Part shown: positions 24,619 to 37,005 of the stretch, in pieces
How positions within the stretch are numbered: position 1 is the stretch's first letter
Layout: every line of letters begins with the position of its first letter
DNA from: Citrus sinensis
Taxonomy: Eukaryota > Streptophyta > Magnoliopsida > Sapindales > Rutaceae
DNA: 64,000 nt
Assembly (NCBI RefSeq): GCF_022201045.2
Contig: NC_068564.1
Coordinates: 26,503,001 to 26,567,000, forward strand
Direction of reading: 5' to 3'
The notes under the pieces: model-generated
Seen by the model: the letters and a program-made list of their open reading frames with translations, nothing else
Databases searched by the model: none
What the model was told of the DNA's origin: nothing
Made by a program: the position numbers and the translations under genes

Positions 24619-25735
24619 CTCACTCTCACATTCGTTTGTTTTTATTTTATTTTTTTCGGGTTCTCGTAACATTTTTAATTGGGAGATAGAAGACACTTCT
24701 CTGATCTCTGATCTCTTTAAGAAGCCTGATCTAGTGTATGCCGTTGCATGCCTGTTGCATATGCTATGGTACGCGACGGCATGCGTGATGAGTTTCTATT
24801 GGAGGATCTTTGCTATAGGGCCAGCACATCCAATGAAAGCTCGCCACATGTGCGCGACGGCTAGATCACATTCCTCTTTTAATACTGCTATTATCACTTA
24901 CCAGTTACCTCTACAGATTTTATGATCGACTCAATACGATAACATCCATTACTGATGTACAGCTGCAATGGGACAAAGGGCTTTTAAGTTTCAACAAAAC
25001 TGGGAGGTGGTTCTTTATTTACATTTACTCTTGCCTTACCACTCAACTGTACTACTGTAGTAAGAGCCCAGGAATTGAATCTTTTCACATTGTTGATCGG
25101 TCAAGTATGAAGGCTTCAAATCATATTTTTCCCATGAACCCTGAAAGTAAATCATCACCAAACTGTGCCCATTACCGTAAAGCCATCAAGTTGCTTCGCC
25201 AAAATTCAACCCTACCCTCTTCCTTTTTCATTTTTTTTCCCTTGCCATTGAAGGCACAAATAGGAAAATAACAGCTTGCTTAAAATGGTCATGAATGAGC
25301 TCATCCTTCTTTTAAAATCTGACATATGCAACCATCTTCGCTTAACTTATCACCAATTGTGATTGAACTTGTTGATATCACAACTTAAATGTTCACCTAA
25401 ATATGTATCTAGACAAATGACATTGTGTAATTAAAAAGGCACATATCTTGTTAGAAATTTTAAATGTTTTTAACTGCAGGCACATGAATACAATGACTGT
25501 ATACATGTCACTATCCAAACATCCAACTAGCTCTGGATAAAGAACATGAGGTAAAGAATTCATGTGAAAACACTATGTATAATAAGGCCAATGACCAAGT
25601 GATCCAGACTCGATGCAACTTCCCCACCATCACTAGACCCAGAAGCTTCCCACTCTTCATCTACAATCTTCTTTCACTAAAAACAAACAGAACATGTATA
25701 AATCCAGCAACTTCACCACTGAAGTTCCTGAAAAC
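24619..25735. other. Intergenic region between divergent genes
   Basis: 24680-24920 has a richer base mix and an open frame (PDLVYAVACLLHMLWYATAC) without a recognised family. It may be an old gene fragment. 25560-25735 probably holds the leader of the next gene; an upstream in-frame ATG lies at 25694. Confidence 0.35.
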
Positions 25736-26074
25736 ATGGCTGCACCTGCACACACTCCTGTAGAAGTAGGCACTAGAGGCACTGTCGGATCCCTCATAAT
25801 GAAAGAAATTGAGTACTTTAGCCAGCTTGAATTACGCTGCCAAGATGGCTCACACAGGCCTCAAACTCATGTTACAGAGATGGCTTCATCTAGTAGTCAC
25901 TGTGGACCAACTGCTACATCTGTGACAACAACCCAAAAGAAGAAAAAGAGAAGAGGCAACAGGTTGCCAAGCATATGTTCAATGGTGGAAGTCCTGGATA
26001 AGAGTCAGCCAATTGGGATTTCAGGTTTCAGTTACAGGAATCTGAAATCTGATATGAAGAAGCTGCGGGCTTAG
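25736..26074 (+). CDS. Small plant protein of unknown function
   Basis: Single-exon frame of 112 residues from the ATG at 25736; an in-frame ATG at 25694 would add 14. The start at 25736 is preferred because the conserved-looking block follows at once: VGTRGTVGSLIMKEIEYF at about residues 9-26. After it come a Ser/Thr-rich part, a basic run (QKKKKRRGNRLPSICSMVEV) that could be a nuclear signal, and a short polar end. The block resembles one in the opposite neighbour, so the two may be paralogues. I do not recognise a function. The stop codon overlaps the stop of that neighbour. Confidence 0.6.
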   Translation: MAAPAHTPVEVGTRGTVGSLIMKEIEYFSQLELRCQDGSHRPQTHVTEMASSSSHCGPTATSVTTTQKKKKRRGNRLPSICSMVEVLDKSQPIGISGFSYRNLKSDMKKLRA

Positions 26075-26562
26075 ATAATACTCTCAGATAGCTTTGAGAA
26101 TCCAAGCTTCTTGAGTTTATTTGTTATAGGATTAGCCCATGCTCTATCTGGTTGCCCGCATCTTATGTCCACAATTTCAACAATTTTAGGTCCTTTCTTG
26201 TTGGTTTTCTGCCCGTTAGCTGTTCTATCCGGCATTTTATTATCAGACCCTAGCATTGGGACCCGATGAGTACTTTTATCGTAGCTTTTTGTTTTCTGAA
26301 CAACTTCATGGCTTTTGCGAGTAGTATTGTTGCTGCTGCTGCTTGTACTAGCTTCATCTAATGATTTTCTAGGTTGTAATTTTTTAGCACCGGTAGCACC
26401 ACAAGCAACTGAAACAGGTGGTGTTTGAGGCGTCCGAGGTGCAGGTTTAATGGATTCCAGTTCCCTAGTCATCAGGGAACTGATCGTTCCAGTGGTGCCA
26501 ACTTTGATGGATCCTCCACCGCTCTTGATAGTTTCTAGTGTATGAACCATGTTTCTCCACAA
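26071..26562 (-). CDS. Small plant protein of unknown function, possible paralogue
   Basis: Single-exon frame of 163 residues. Near the N-terminus is VGTTGTISSLMTRELES (about residues 22-38), which lines up with the VGTRGTVGSLIMKEIEYF block of the gene on the other strand. A Ser-rich middle follows, then KKGPKIVEIVDIRCGQPDR and NPITNKLKKLGFSKLS, a basic C-terminal block. No enzyme, membrane or zinc motif is visible. The upstream DNA (26563-27800) lacks another coding exon that I can support, but it could hold a leader intron. Confidence 0.62.
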   Translation of the reverse strand: MWRNMVHTLETIKSGGGSIKVGTTGTISSLMTRELESIKPAPRTPQTPPVSVACGATGAKKLQPRKSLDEASTSSSSNNTTRKSHEVVQKTKSYDKSTHRVPMLGSDNKMPDRTANGQKTNKKGPKIVEIVDIRCGQPDRAWANPITNKLKKLGFSKLSESII

Positions 26563-28224
26563 GTTTCAATCAGAAGTCTAAGAAGAGATCTTCCAAAAGA
26601 TGAAGTTCTTTGCCCTCAATGCTCGCTTGGAGAAAGATTGCAGACGAAAGCAATTAAAATCCTGCAAAGCAATAACACCACCCAATGCATGTAGATTTGA
26701 GTTGTATTTTCTGGTTGAAATGTAGCTCATATTCTTAAGATTAAAGTTATTTTTTTTCCCCAAAAAATGATATAATTACACTGGCAAAGTATAAAGCTGC
26801 ATATTGAAAGAAAAGCCGGATAATTCCCCGTTGATTTTCCATAAGCATGTATTCTAACTAACACAGCTTAAGTATATAGTAAGAAAGTGCAAGTCCTGCA
26901 TTAAGGCAAAAAAAGCAAAAGAACATGCAATTACCCTAAAGACTGATAGATTTCCTGGAAAAGGCAGAATGAAAAAACTCAGAATAATGACTTCAAAACT
27001 GGTAGAAACAGGAAAAACATGTCTAGACTGAAATGCGTAAGATTTTAACATACAAAGAAGAACATTCTAGTCGAATAACTGCAGCTTGCAAATGAACTCC
27101 AGCAAAGACCTGTTTAATTCACAGCAACTTGACCGGGAATAGGATCATTAACACTTTCAACTTCCAGATAAACAAATCAATTAAGTCAAGGTCAAAATTG
27201 TCTTTATAAATGTTCTTCAAGTTTCCAAGCACTAAATGAAATCTAGGTTGCAACTGGGAATGCGAGTCAACCATTTTGTCTGAATAAAACCTCAAATTTT
27301 GCATCAGAGCAAACTTTCAATTTCTTTAATAATAAAGGGGGGAAAATCCCAGGTCAAAGGACAACAAGAAAATACCATTCAATCAAAACTTAAGTTATAA
27401 ATTAAGGAAAAGTTGGATATATGCACAAAGAAAACAAGATATAAACTGGCATCAAATACCCAAAAGCCCAAAAACCTCAACAACAAAAAAAAGAGAGCAT
27501 CTTCTCAAAGCTTTCAACAACCAAAAACTCATAAACATGCCATCAATCATACAAATACAGCATAACCGAACAACAAAAATTGAAGCAGACCATAAAGATA
27601 AAGATTTTAAAGCATACCCAATACAACAATCAAGACCACTATCATTAAACTTGAGCAGCTCAGCTTGTTTGATGAAGATGACAGAAGCAAATGAAAGCTA
27701 TTTGCTAGTAGCTCACCCACTCTTTTTTCATTTTGTGAGTGAGATCTCAGACTACTTCTACAGTATCCAAAAAGTCTAAAAATCTTCACATGTGAGATTA
27801 GATAATGACAACTTCAAGAACATATGTAATCTAAAGTTACAAATTCCTGTCTGTTTGTACCGTGTGTATTATATAATGTGTTAGACCAGTCAAGGCACAC
27901 CAATCATGGTGCAGTGAAAGTCATTAACAATAACCCCCAGGCATTTGCTGGTAGCTTTCATTAAGTCTTTTAAGAATTTTATTTTATTTTTCTCTTGATG
28001 CTAATATTACGTCCAGGGTAAAGATTAAATAATAATAACAATAACAACATTTAAAAAAAATTCAATCTCATTCACTAACCATCAACCTTTACTTCTTATT
28101 AATATACAAATTTTAAATGACCGTATTAATATTTAAATTTTAAATGACCGCAAATGCAAAAAGCATATAGTAGGAGAAAAAAAATGAACTTCCATCTAAA
28201 AAAAATCAACACCCAATACATTTC
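26563..28224. other. Gap: leader and intergenic DNA
   Basis: Moderately AT-rich. 26570-27800 may contain the promoter and a non-coding first exon for the minus-strand gene. Short frames on both strands show no recognisable protein. Past 27950 the DNA is more AT-rich, up to the MITE. Confidence 0.35.
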
Positions 28225-28828
28225 GGATCCATTTGGAATTATTTTGTCAGAGGCTCAAAAGGTAAAAATTAATTTTGGTGTTTGATAATTTTTTTTTTAT
28301 AAATTATTTTTTGTAAGATCACCCAATTTTACACTAGATTTTAAAAAGCAGAGGAATAATAAATTTTCAAAATCTAATTTTGAGAATAAGTTTTATATTT
28401 AATATAATTTTATATATATTATAAAATCCAAAATTATCCTTATCAGTTGTAAAATAAAATTACTGATTTTGAGGATATTATTTTTATTATTATCAATTAT
28501 ATTGAGATAACAAAATAAACAATAACACTAATAATATAAAATATTTAATTTAATTATTAATTATTATATACAACAAAAGATATTATATATACATATTTAT
28601 AAATGTGTAAATAAATTTTATTCTATATTATGTCTAATTCAATCATTTATATTCTTACAACAGTAAAATAATAAAATTTACTGAATATATATGACTGTTT
28701 TTAAAATTTATAACATTTTTAAAACTAAATTTTACCAAACTTTTTTTTTATTTTCTTCATAATTGATTATTTTTACGACATAATTAACAATAATTATTTT
28801 TAAAACTATAGCATTATTAAACTGGTCC
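28225..28828. mobile_element. MITE, about 604 bp, left copy of an inverted pair
   Basis: Begins GGATCCATTTGGAATTATTTT and ends (reversed) GGACCAGTTTAATAATGC, which are weakly inverse. TTA follows the right end and TTC precedes the left. The whole length is similar to the reverse complement of 29093-29693, with landmarks such as ATAAATGTGTAAATAAATTT, TTATGTCTAATT and GACTGTTTTTAAAATTTAT in the same order. Non-coding. Confidence 0.75.
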
Positions 28829-29092
28829 TTAATATTTTCAAGTTGGGTTGACAGAGAAAATAATAGATGAAAATAAGAAATATTGGCAATAACGTGAATA
28901 CGTGATCCCCGTTTCGTAAAAATAGTTTTACAATTCTTGTCGGTGCACATAGTGAAGACTTTTTGTGGCAGAACATCTACGTGCTAAAAAGTGTGATTCG
29001 AAATTTATTCAAATTATAAGTACTGATAAGTCTTGGCTTCTCAACGCATGGACTAAACTTACGTTATTTGACTAGACTAGTTAATTTGCTTA

Positions 29093-29693
29093 GGGTCAGT
29101 TTAGTAAAATTATAGTTTTTAAAATAATTGTTGTCAATTTTATTATCGAAATAATCAGTTGTAAAGAAAATTAGTTAAACATTTGATAAAATTTATTTTA
29201 AAAGTGATATAAATTTTAAAAACAGTCAAACGTATTATGTAAATCTTACTATTAAAACTAATGTAAGAATATAAATGACTAAATTAGACATAATGTTGAA
29301 TAAAATTTATTTACACATTTATAAACATGTACACAAAATATTATAATAATTGATAGCTACAATAAATATTTTATATTATTAATTTTATTTTTATTTTTTT
29401 ATCTCAATATAATTAGTAATATTAATAATCTTTTTAACTTTAATGATTTTATTTTCTGATTAATAAAGATAATTTTAGATTTTTATAATATATATGAGGA
29501 TATATATAGAATTGTATTAAAATTAAACATTGAAAACCTACTCCTTTTTGTTTTGTAAAATCTGCTATAGGATTGGATGATTTTACCAAGAGTGATTTAT
29601 TTATTTTTAAAAAAATTTATTAAACACTAAAATTAATTTTTAGTTTTTTAAAATTATTTTTTAAGACTCTCAAAAGTAATTCCGAATAGGGTC
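29093..29693. mobile_element. MITE, about 601 bp, right copy of an inverted pair
   Basis: Begins GGGTCAGTTTAGTAAAATTA and ends AATTCCGAATAGGGTC. TTA flanks it on both sides (29090-29092 and 29694-29696), as expected for PIF/Harbinger-type insertion. It is the same family as 28225-28828 in the opposite orientation, with 264 bp of unrelated DNA between them. Confidence 0.78.
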
Positions 29694-30058
29694 TTAGTCA
29701 AAGTTCGAAGGTTTGGACATTACATATTTGTACTGATATGTATTTCGAAGTATCATTGCAAGTCTCACCCAAATAGATCGAATTGTAGAGCAGTAACAAG
29801 TTCAGAAGAGGGAAGGTTGATGCAGTAAAGTCTAAATATAAAGATCAATTTATAAATCTTCGACATGTCTAAAACTCAATTCTCATCCAAATGGGTCTTG
29901 TGTACGTGCGCGGGGCTTGACTTGTTCGGCAAAGACAAGGACTTTGATTGAACTAGATATAACTTTTTTTTTTTTTTTTTTTGGGTCAAATTTTGAATAT
30001 TTTAACAAGATGAAACTTATAGCCTCAAGTCTTTTATTGTCATACTTGTTATGTCGTA

Positions 30059-30150
30059 GACTGCTCAAGGGAACCCTTAATATAAGGGAAAAGTGATGTT
30101 TTGGGACTGCTCAAGGGAACCCTTAATACAAGGGAAAAGTGATGTTTTGG
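30059..30150. repeat. 46-bp tandem duplication
   Basis: The unit that starts GACTGCTCAAGGGAACCC and ends AAGTGATGTTTTGG occurs at 30059 and 30105, almost identical. A third piece (AAAGGGAAAAGTGATGG) follows near 30173. Confidence 0.85.
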
Positions 30151-30698
30151 GCTTAAAACTCTTCATAATATAAAGGGAAAAGTGATGGTTAAGAGCCTGA
30201 GGAGGATGGTGGGTTAGTTTGATTGCTCAACAGAAAAAGAGAGTGAGGTGTTCAGAGAGTTTCCAATGCCTAGCTCAATAATCTCATATTAAGAAATAAA
30301 AAAAAAATGGCTAACTATACTTGAGTTTATTTTAGGTAGACCTATAACTACATGATTCTTTTTTACCAGTATTGTCTTGAAAAAAAAATGGCATAATTTT
30401 CTTGGGATGTATCTTTGACTTCACATACAATACCAAGAATGATAAATTAATTTGACGAATTTCCAGAAAAAAAAAGATTTTTTATGATTTTAAATTTCAG
30501 AGGGTCCTGAACGTGGATTCCATTTTCCTAAAACCAAATCTGCAAGAAATCAGGAAGGGTGGAATCAATCATTGCAACAATAACACTTAACCAACAATCT
30601 TCCCATAAATCATGCAAAAATGTTAACAAACACAAGAACCCATGAATGAATAATTCCCACCAACAAACACCTAAGACTCTTAATTATTCTAATTCATT

Positions 30699-30886
30699 GA
30701 GTGATGTAAAGAAATAAGAAAGAGGTCCCACCTTTTATAATAAAGAAAATGTTAATTTTTCCGGGTCAAACCTCAAATTATTTCAAAACGACGAGTGATG
30801 TAAAAAAATAAGAAAGGGGTCCCACCTTTTATAATAAAGAAAATGTTAATTTTTCCGGGTCAAACCTCGAATTATTTCAAAATGAC
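30699..30886. repeat. 94-bp tandem duplication
   Basis: Two nearly identical units start GAGTGATGTAAA at 30699 and 30793. Each contains GGTCCCACCTTTTATAATAA and TTCCGGGTCAAACCTC. Only a few bases differ, so the duplication is recent. Confidence 0.88.
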
Positions 30887-32212
30887 GTCGTTTTGGTTTT
30901 TTTTTTTTTTTTTTGCTTGCATGAAACGTAGTCGTTTGAGCTAGTAAAAACAAAACAAACTAAAGCAGAAAAAAACGCAGAGAAACAGCTACGCTATGCA
31001 GAGAAATAGTTACTCTTAGCTCTTCCTCTTCGATTTTTCAGCGCACCTATTTAAGCTCTTTCTCTTCGATTTTTCAGCAGTTGTTAATATTTTCTGACAT
31101 AAGACTAAGTTTCGGCATTTGCACAAGCTAAGGTAAGAATCGAGTCCCTTTAAACGAGCTGCATGCCAAATTTACGACTAATATGCTTAATCTACCGCCA
31201 ATTCTAAAGCACAGAATGTTCAGAAAATTAAAAGCAACAAACGTCATACGTTCCCAATAGTGGGATCAGCTAAACTGGAAAAGTACCATCACAATTCCAA
31301 GCTCAACGCTTTTTTTTTTGGGGCTGTTGTACCAAATTTATAGGACATATAAATACAATCAATCATCTATTATCCTCATTTCGAATTACTCAAATATCTT
31401 CGTTATTGAAAATGAGACAAAAATTCAAAAAGAAAATTTAATACAAACTTGACAACAAAAATGAGACAGAAAACGAAGAGGACAAAATGAATGACAAATT
31501 TTTCTGGTGAAACGAAGAGGACAAAACGAAGGGGGAAAGATGAAAACGAAGAGGAGAAGACAAAAAAGAACAACGAAGAGGAGAGCTTTTGCTAGGGTGA
31601 AACGGTAGCGTTTCATGAAGAAATCAAAACAGCATCGTTTTGATTTAGTTTTCGGAGTTTGATCCGAGGCAAATAACAGAACTCCTATAATAATTGAAAT
31701 TTCACGAACTTGTAAGATCTCGATCGTACATATTAAGTAATAAAGTTAACGGTTTCTATCGCTTGATCAAACTCATACTTTATTATAGGCTCTACATTTT
31801 TCAGTTTTTAAAATTTTTTAAGACGATACACAAATTTTAAATTTCAAATCCCCTTCCCGTTTAATAATAATAATAAGTCGTTAAGACTCATGCAATACTC
31901 CACATATATTTTTTCCTTTCCAAAATTTGAAAAAAGAAAAATTACCGCTAGCCTTCGTTAATTTGCAAATTCACAATTTCGCATGAAAGTAAATTTCTTT
32001 TTCAGATAATAACAACTAAATCCCTTATTGTTTATAATTTAAAGATGATAAGGATTAAAAGTTGTATCAGGAGCAACCGAGCAAGGGACTTATTTGATAT
32101 AAACGGCGACAATCTATAATTATTTCTGGAAAAGTAAAAAGTATAAGATCCCTGATGTTATTACCCCATCACCTAAAACTAAAAGTAGTATTTAATTTTT
32201 TTTTTTTGGGGG

Positions 32213-32240
32213 AAAAAAAGAAAGAAAGAAAGAAAGAAAG
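32213..32240. repeat. (GAAA)n microsatellite
   Basis: About six GAAA units, roughly 390 bp before the start codon of the SPIRAL2-like gene. Confidence 0.85.
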
Positions 32241-32624
32241 GTGAAATTACAGATCTATCTGGTTTTGAAAAGAGTATCGTGTTCGCTTCACCTGGGTAAC
32301 AACAGCAGTAAGTAACAGTAACAGATCTCAAAATATTTGGTTTCTTCATTCAATTGATGCATGAACCCCACACTCATCACACACCAACAAGCAAGCGGCA
32401 AGCCTTAGCTCTCACTCCATCTCTTCACATTTTCATCATCTCTCAACTTTCCCTCCTTCTGATCATGCGAAAGTTCAATTCTTCTCAGTGCAGTATTGAC
32501 GTTCATTATTTATTAACAAAACCCATTTTATTTTCGCTCTTCAATCTCTTTATCATCAATGTGTGTGTCTAAATCTTTGTAAAAATCGATTTTGTGCCGT
32601 CCATCCATTCGATAATAAGCCACA

Positions 32625-35600
32625 ATGAGTTCACAACCGAATAAGTTTACAAAACCCGCAAAACCGACAAGCCAAGGCCAGCAAAGTTCATCGGCAAATG
32701 CTTCAAGATCGTCTTCTTTGTCTTCCCACTTGGCCATGGTTGAAATGAAGCAAAAAATCCTCACATCTTTGTCAAAACTAGCCGATCGCGACACCCACCA
32801 AATCGCCATTGAAGATCTTGAGAAGACCATTCAAACTCTCTCTCAAGAGTCTCTCCCCATGCTGTTGAATTGCCTCTACGAATCCTCTAACGACCCCAAA
32901 CCCGCTGTGAAGAAAGAGTCTGTGAGGCTTCTGGCTCTTGTGTGTGAGCTTCACTCTGAGTTGACATCCACTCATGTTACTAAAATTATATCCCACATTG
33001 TTAAGAGATTGAAAGATAGTGATTCTGGGATGAAGGAGGCGTGTCGCGATTCGATTGGTTCGTTGTCTAAACTGTACTTGAATGGCAAGGAGGAGAATAA
33101 TGGAACCGTCGTGGGCTTGTTTGTTAAGCCTTTGTTTGAGGCAATGATGGAGCAGAACAAAGGGGTGCAATCTGGTGCTGCAATGTGTATGGCTAAGATG
33201 GTGGAATGTGCCTCCGACCCACCTGTTGTGGCGTTTCAGAAGCTGTGTGCTAGGATTTGTAAATTGTTGAGCAATCAAAATTTCATGGCCAAGGCTTCTC
33301 TTTTGCCTGTTGTCGGGAGTTTGTCTCAGGTTTGTACATAGTTTGGTTGTTAATTTTGGCAATTTACATTTACCGGCAGTGTACATTTTTTATTTGGTTG
33401 GTTTGTTGTGTGGCATTTTGCCTGATAGTTGTGCAGTTTAGCTAGCCTGGAGGCAGCAAGAGAATGAATTAGCTAGTAAAACTTTATACAGTTTAAGATT
33501 TGATATGAGAAGAGAGTAAGTTCTGGGTATGTGACAATGTGTTCACTTGTTGTTGCAGGTAGGAGCAATTGCACCTCAGAGCTTGGAACCATTACTACAA
33601 AGTATTCATGAGTGTCTTGGGAGTACGGATTGGGCAACACGTAAGGCAGCAGCTGATGCATTAAGTGCCTTAGCATTGCATTCAAGCAATTTGGTTATAG
33701 ATGGAGCCACTTCTACACTGACAGTGCTTGAGGCTTGCCGATTTGACAAGGTAGCTTTTTGGTTCTGTCTGCATGGACATACCTGGTCTAGCCAGTAGTC
33801 AATATTTGGTGGGATCATGTTTGGTGGAAAAGAACTGGAATATGTTGGATCATTTGTTAGGAATTATAAATAATTCTACTGAACATACATATCCTCTTGA
33901 TAGAATGTCCATACTAGGTTATATATTTCAATGAGCAAAGAATTTAACAAGCCATACTAGGCATGTTTTGGAAAACTAACAAATCTATGTGTGGTGAAAG
34001 GAAACTTTTGACTGCTTGGCTTCTCTCAACTGGTCCAGAAACTGTCCTTGACACTTGCATGTCATGCTCTTTGCAGCTGTTTTAAAAAATTGATTTGTAG
34101 TTTGTGAGTAATCCAAGAAATTTGAAACTAGGTTTGTGTTGAGTGGGCAGTTGTCTTGGGGGCTATTTGTCATGTTGAATTGATAATCTATTTCAGATAA
34201 AACCTGTCAGAGATAGTATGAATGAGGCACTGCAATTGTGGAAGAAGATTGCAGGAAAAGTGGATGTGGGATCAGATGACCAGAAGTCTTCTCCTGGTAA
34301 GATGTTAGCTGTATTTCTGTCCAAAATGTAATATTTTTTCACTCTCACAGAATCTCTTTGTAAGTTCCAGGTGGCAAAGCCCCCAAACCAGGTGAGGACC
34401 TGAAGAATTTGAATCCTAGTGACAAAAGAGCTGAGCTGTCAGCCAAGGGTCCACTCAATGGTTCTTCCCCTGCTTCAGCGTCTCTTACCAAAGGAAAAGC
34501 TGGAAACATTTCAGAGAAAGCAGTTGTGATTTTGAAGAAGAAAGCACCTGCCTTGTCTGACAAAGAGCTAAACCCAGAATTTTTCCAGAATTTGTCAAGG
34601 GGTTCAGGTGATTTGCCAGTTGAAGTAGTTGTTCCTCGTAGATGTCTCAACTCTTCAAACTCAAACAATGAGGAAGAATCAGACCCAAGTGATTTGGATT
34701 CAAAAGGAAGGTCAAATCGCATGGGAAACAGCCAGACTGATGACTTCTCCGTTTCTCTTAATAATAAACATCGTAGCATTGACAGAGGCACTGCTGGTGG
34801 AAATGGAAAAGACCCAAGAATGAGGGCACCTGATGTTGAAAGGGAGTTATCTGGAAATCGTGCTGGTTTCTCTAAGACTGATAGCCAAGCTGAAGGATCT
34901 TTTATTAACAACAAAGGTAATTGGTTGGCTATCCAGAGGCAGTTAATGCAGTTGGAGAGACAACAAGCTCATCTCATGAATATGCTGCAGGTATTCTTGA
35001 ATTTCTCACAAGAAAATGGCTCCTTGACATGCTTTTATTATTGATTTGAATCGTAAGATGCTTATCCTATATTGCAGGATTTCATGGGCGGGTCTCATGA
35101 TAGTATGGTAACTTTGGAGAACAGGGTTAGGGGTCTTGAGAGAGTTGTTGAGGACATGGCACGGGATTTGTCAATATCATCTGGTAGGAGAGGTAGTAAT
35201 TTCGCAATGGGGTTTGAAGGATCAAATAATAGGTCGTTAGGCAAGTATAATGGTTTTGCTGAATACTCCGGTACCAAGTATAATGGGCGGACTCCGTTTG
35301 GAGAAAGATTTGCCCAATCTGATGGAGTGGCTGCAAGTACCAGGGGTAGGGGCCCTTCTTGGAGATCTGACATGTCTGATGCTTGGGATTTTACTGCATA
35401 TGGTGCTTCCAGAAATGGACAGCTTGGTTCTAGGAGAGCTCCAGGTGGTGGTCCTGTGGATAGCAGATCACCTAAATCAGAACATGATAATGATCAGGTT
35501 GGTGGCAGGAGAGCATGGGATAAGGGGACTGGACCTGTCAGGCTCGGTGAGGGGCCTTCTGCCAGAAGTGTCTGGCAAGCATCAAAGGATGAAGCTACCC

Positions 35601-37005
35601 TGGAAGCCATTCGGGTGGCTGGGGAAGACAGTGGAACATCTCGGTCTGCCAGGGTTGCTATCCCCGAATTAACTGCAGAAGCCATGGGTGATGACAATGT
35701 TGGGCAAGAGAGGGACCCAATCTGGACTTCTTGGACTAATGCAATGGATGCCATTCAAGTGGGTGATTTGGATACAGCTTATGCTGAAGTTGTGTCTACG
35801 GGGGATGATTTCTTACTTGTGAAGCTAATGGACAGATCGGGACCTGTTGTTGACCAACTCTCAAATGAGGTAGCAAATGAGGTCTTGCATGCTATTGGGC
35901 AGTTTCTACTAGAGCAGAATTTGTTTGACATTTGTCTGTCTTGGATTCAGCAGGTATGAAGCTTTTCTTACTATTCAGTTTCTTTTAAGCTGCTCATTTT
36001 GGAGTTTTTTACATCTTATATGCACTTCGTGACCTTCCAAATGTTAATCATTGGAATCTGGATTAATTAAGCATGGGCAGGAATATGTAAATTATGGATG
36101 CAAGGATTTTTATAAACCAAGATTTTGTAGGGGCTTTAGGTTCTTTTTAAATATTTTAGAATCCACTTGATTCTGTTTCGGCAAAGAGGAGAGGGTAGCA
36201 TTTAAATGGTATCACTACTGTACACATGTTCTCTTTCTTCGCTAGACACTAAAAATGGACTGATTACAATCACAACCGTTGCTTGCAATGAGTGTCACAT
36301 AGATGGCATGTGCATTTGAAGCAAAAAATTGCTGTTAGAGATCATGGATATTTCACTTTTTGAATATGATCTGTGACGTCCCTTCTGGTTTCAATTTTAT
36401 AAATGGAGGCTGCAGTTTTAAAAGTGTTAGTGGACCTGCGGTGTCCTTTTGACAAAGCTATAGCTCTTGTATGTACCTCCCATTCATGTAAAATATTTTA
36501 AAATGAAAAAATAGAGAGATACTCGTGGTTTAAATCACATGAGCCCGACCTTAATAGTTAAATCAGTAACCAGATTTCAAATCAGCCTCAGTTTGCAGTT
36601 GATTGTTACTCCTCCAATAACTTTGGTGAAGGGGCTTTACTGGCTGACTATGTAATATAATAGGATACTGTGACCTCTTCTTATTCACTCTCCTTTCTGG
36701 CTGATTTACTGAACAGGATACCAGATTTCAAATTATTGTGTTGTACTCCCACAATATTTATTGACAGTTTTATTTCTTTTTTTTTTCCTTTGGCTGTGTA
36801 CTTTCAGTTGGTTGAACTTGTGCTGGAAAATGGACCTCACGTCTTGGGCATTCCAATGGAATTGAAGAAGGAGCTCTTGCTAAATTTACATGAAGCTTCT
36901 ACGACAATGGACCCACCTGAAGACTGGGAAGGTCCGGCACCTGACCAGCTTTTGCTACAACTAGCCTCAGCCTGGGAAATTGAACTGCAACAGTTTGATA
37001 AGTAG
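32625..37005 (+). CDS. SP2L: TORTIFOLIA1/SPIRAL2-like microtubule-associated protein
   Basis: Six exons join in phase: 32625-33329, 33559-33750, 34197-34296, 34371-34990, 35078-35953 and 36808-37005. They give 896 residues. Residues 35 to about 320 form HEAT/TOG-like helical repeats (SLPMLLNCLYESSNDPKPAVKKE, VGAIAPQSLEPLLQSIHECL) that bind tubulin in this family. The middle is polar and Ser-rich, with a coiled segment near residues 515-575 (QLMQLERQQAHLMNMLQ, ENRVRGLERVVEDMA). The C-terminal 140 residues hold the conserved block WTNAMDAIQVGDLDTAYAEV, IGQFLLEQNLFDICLSWIQQ and DWEGPAPDQLLLQLASAW. Such proteins decorate cortical microtubules and keep organ growth straight. The symbol follows the Arabidopsis paralogue beside LTD; TOR1/SPR2 itself is the main alternative. 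Confidence 0.92.

Larger units (their letters stand above)
29697..32624. other. Intergenic region upstream of the SPIRAL2-like gene
   Basis: Contains two tandem duplications (listed separately), several AAACG/CGTTT words including the palindromic TGACGTCG near 30884, and AT-rich filler. 32330-32624 should hold the promoter and leader of the following gene. No other gene was recognised. Confidence 0.45.

Noticed and set aside
32778-33386. 202-residue minus-strand open frame
   Set aside because: Lies antisense to exon 1 of the SPIRAL2-like gene, whose protein is recognised. The minus frame has no family likeness.
34345-34914. 189-residue minus-strand open frame
   Set aside because: Antisense to exon 4 of the same gene; a by-product of Ser-rich codons.
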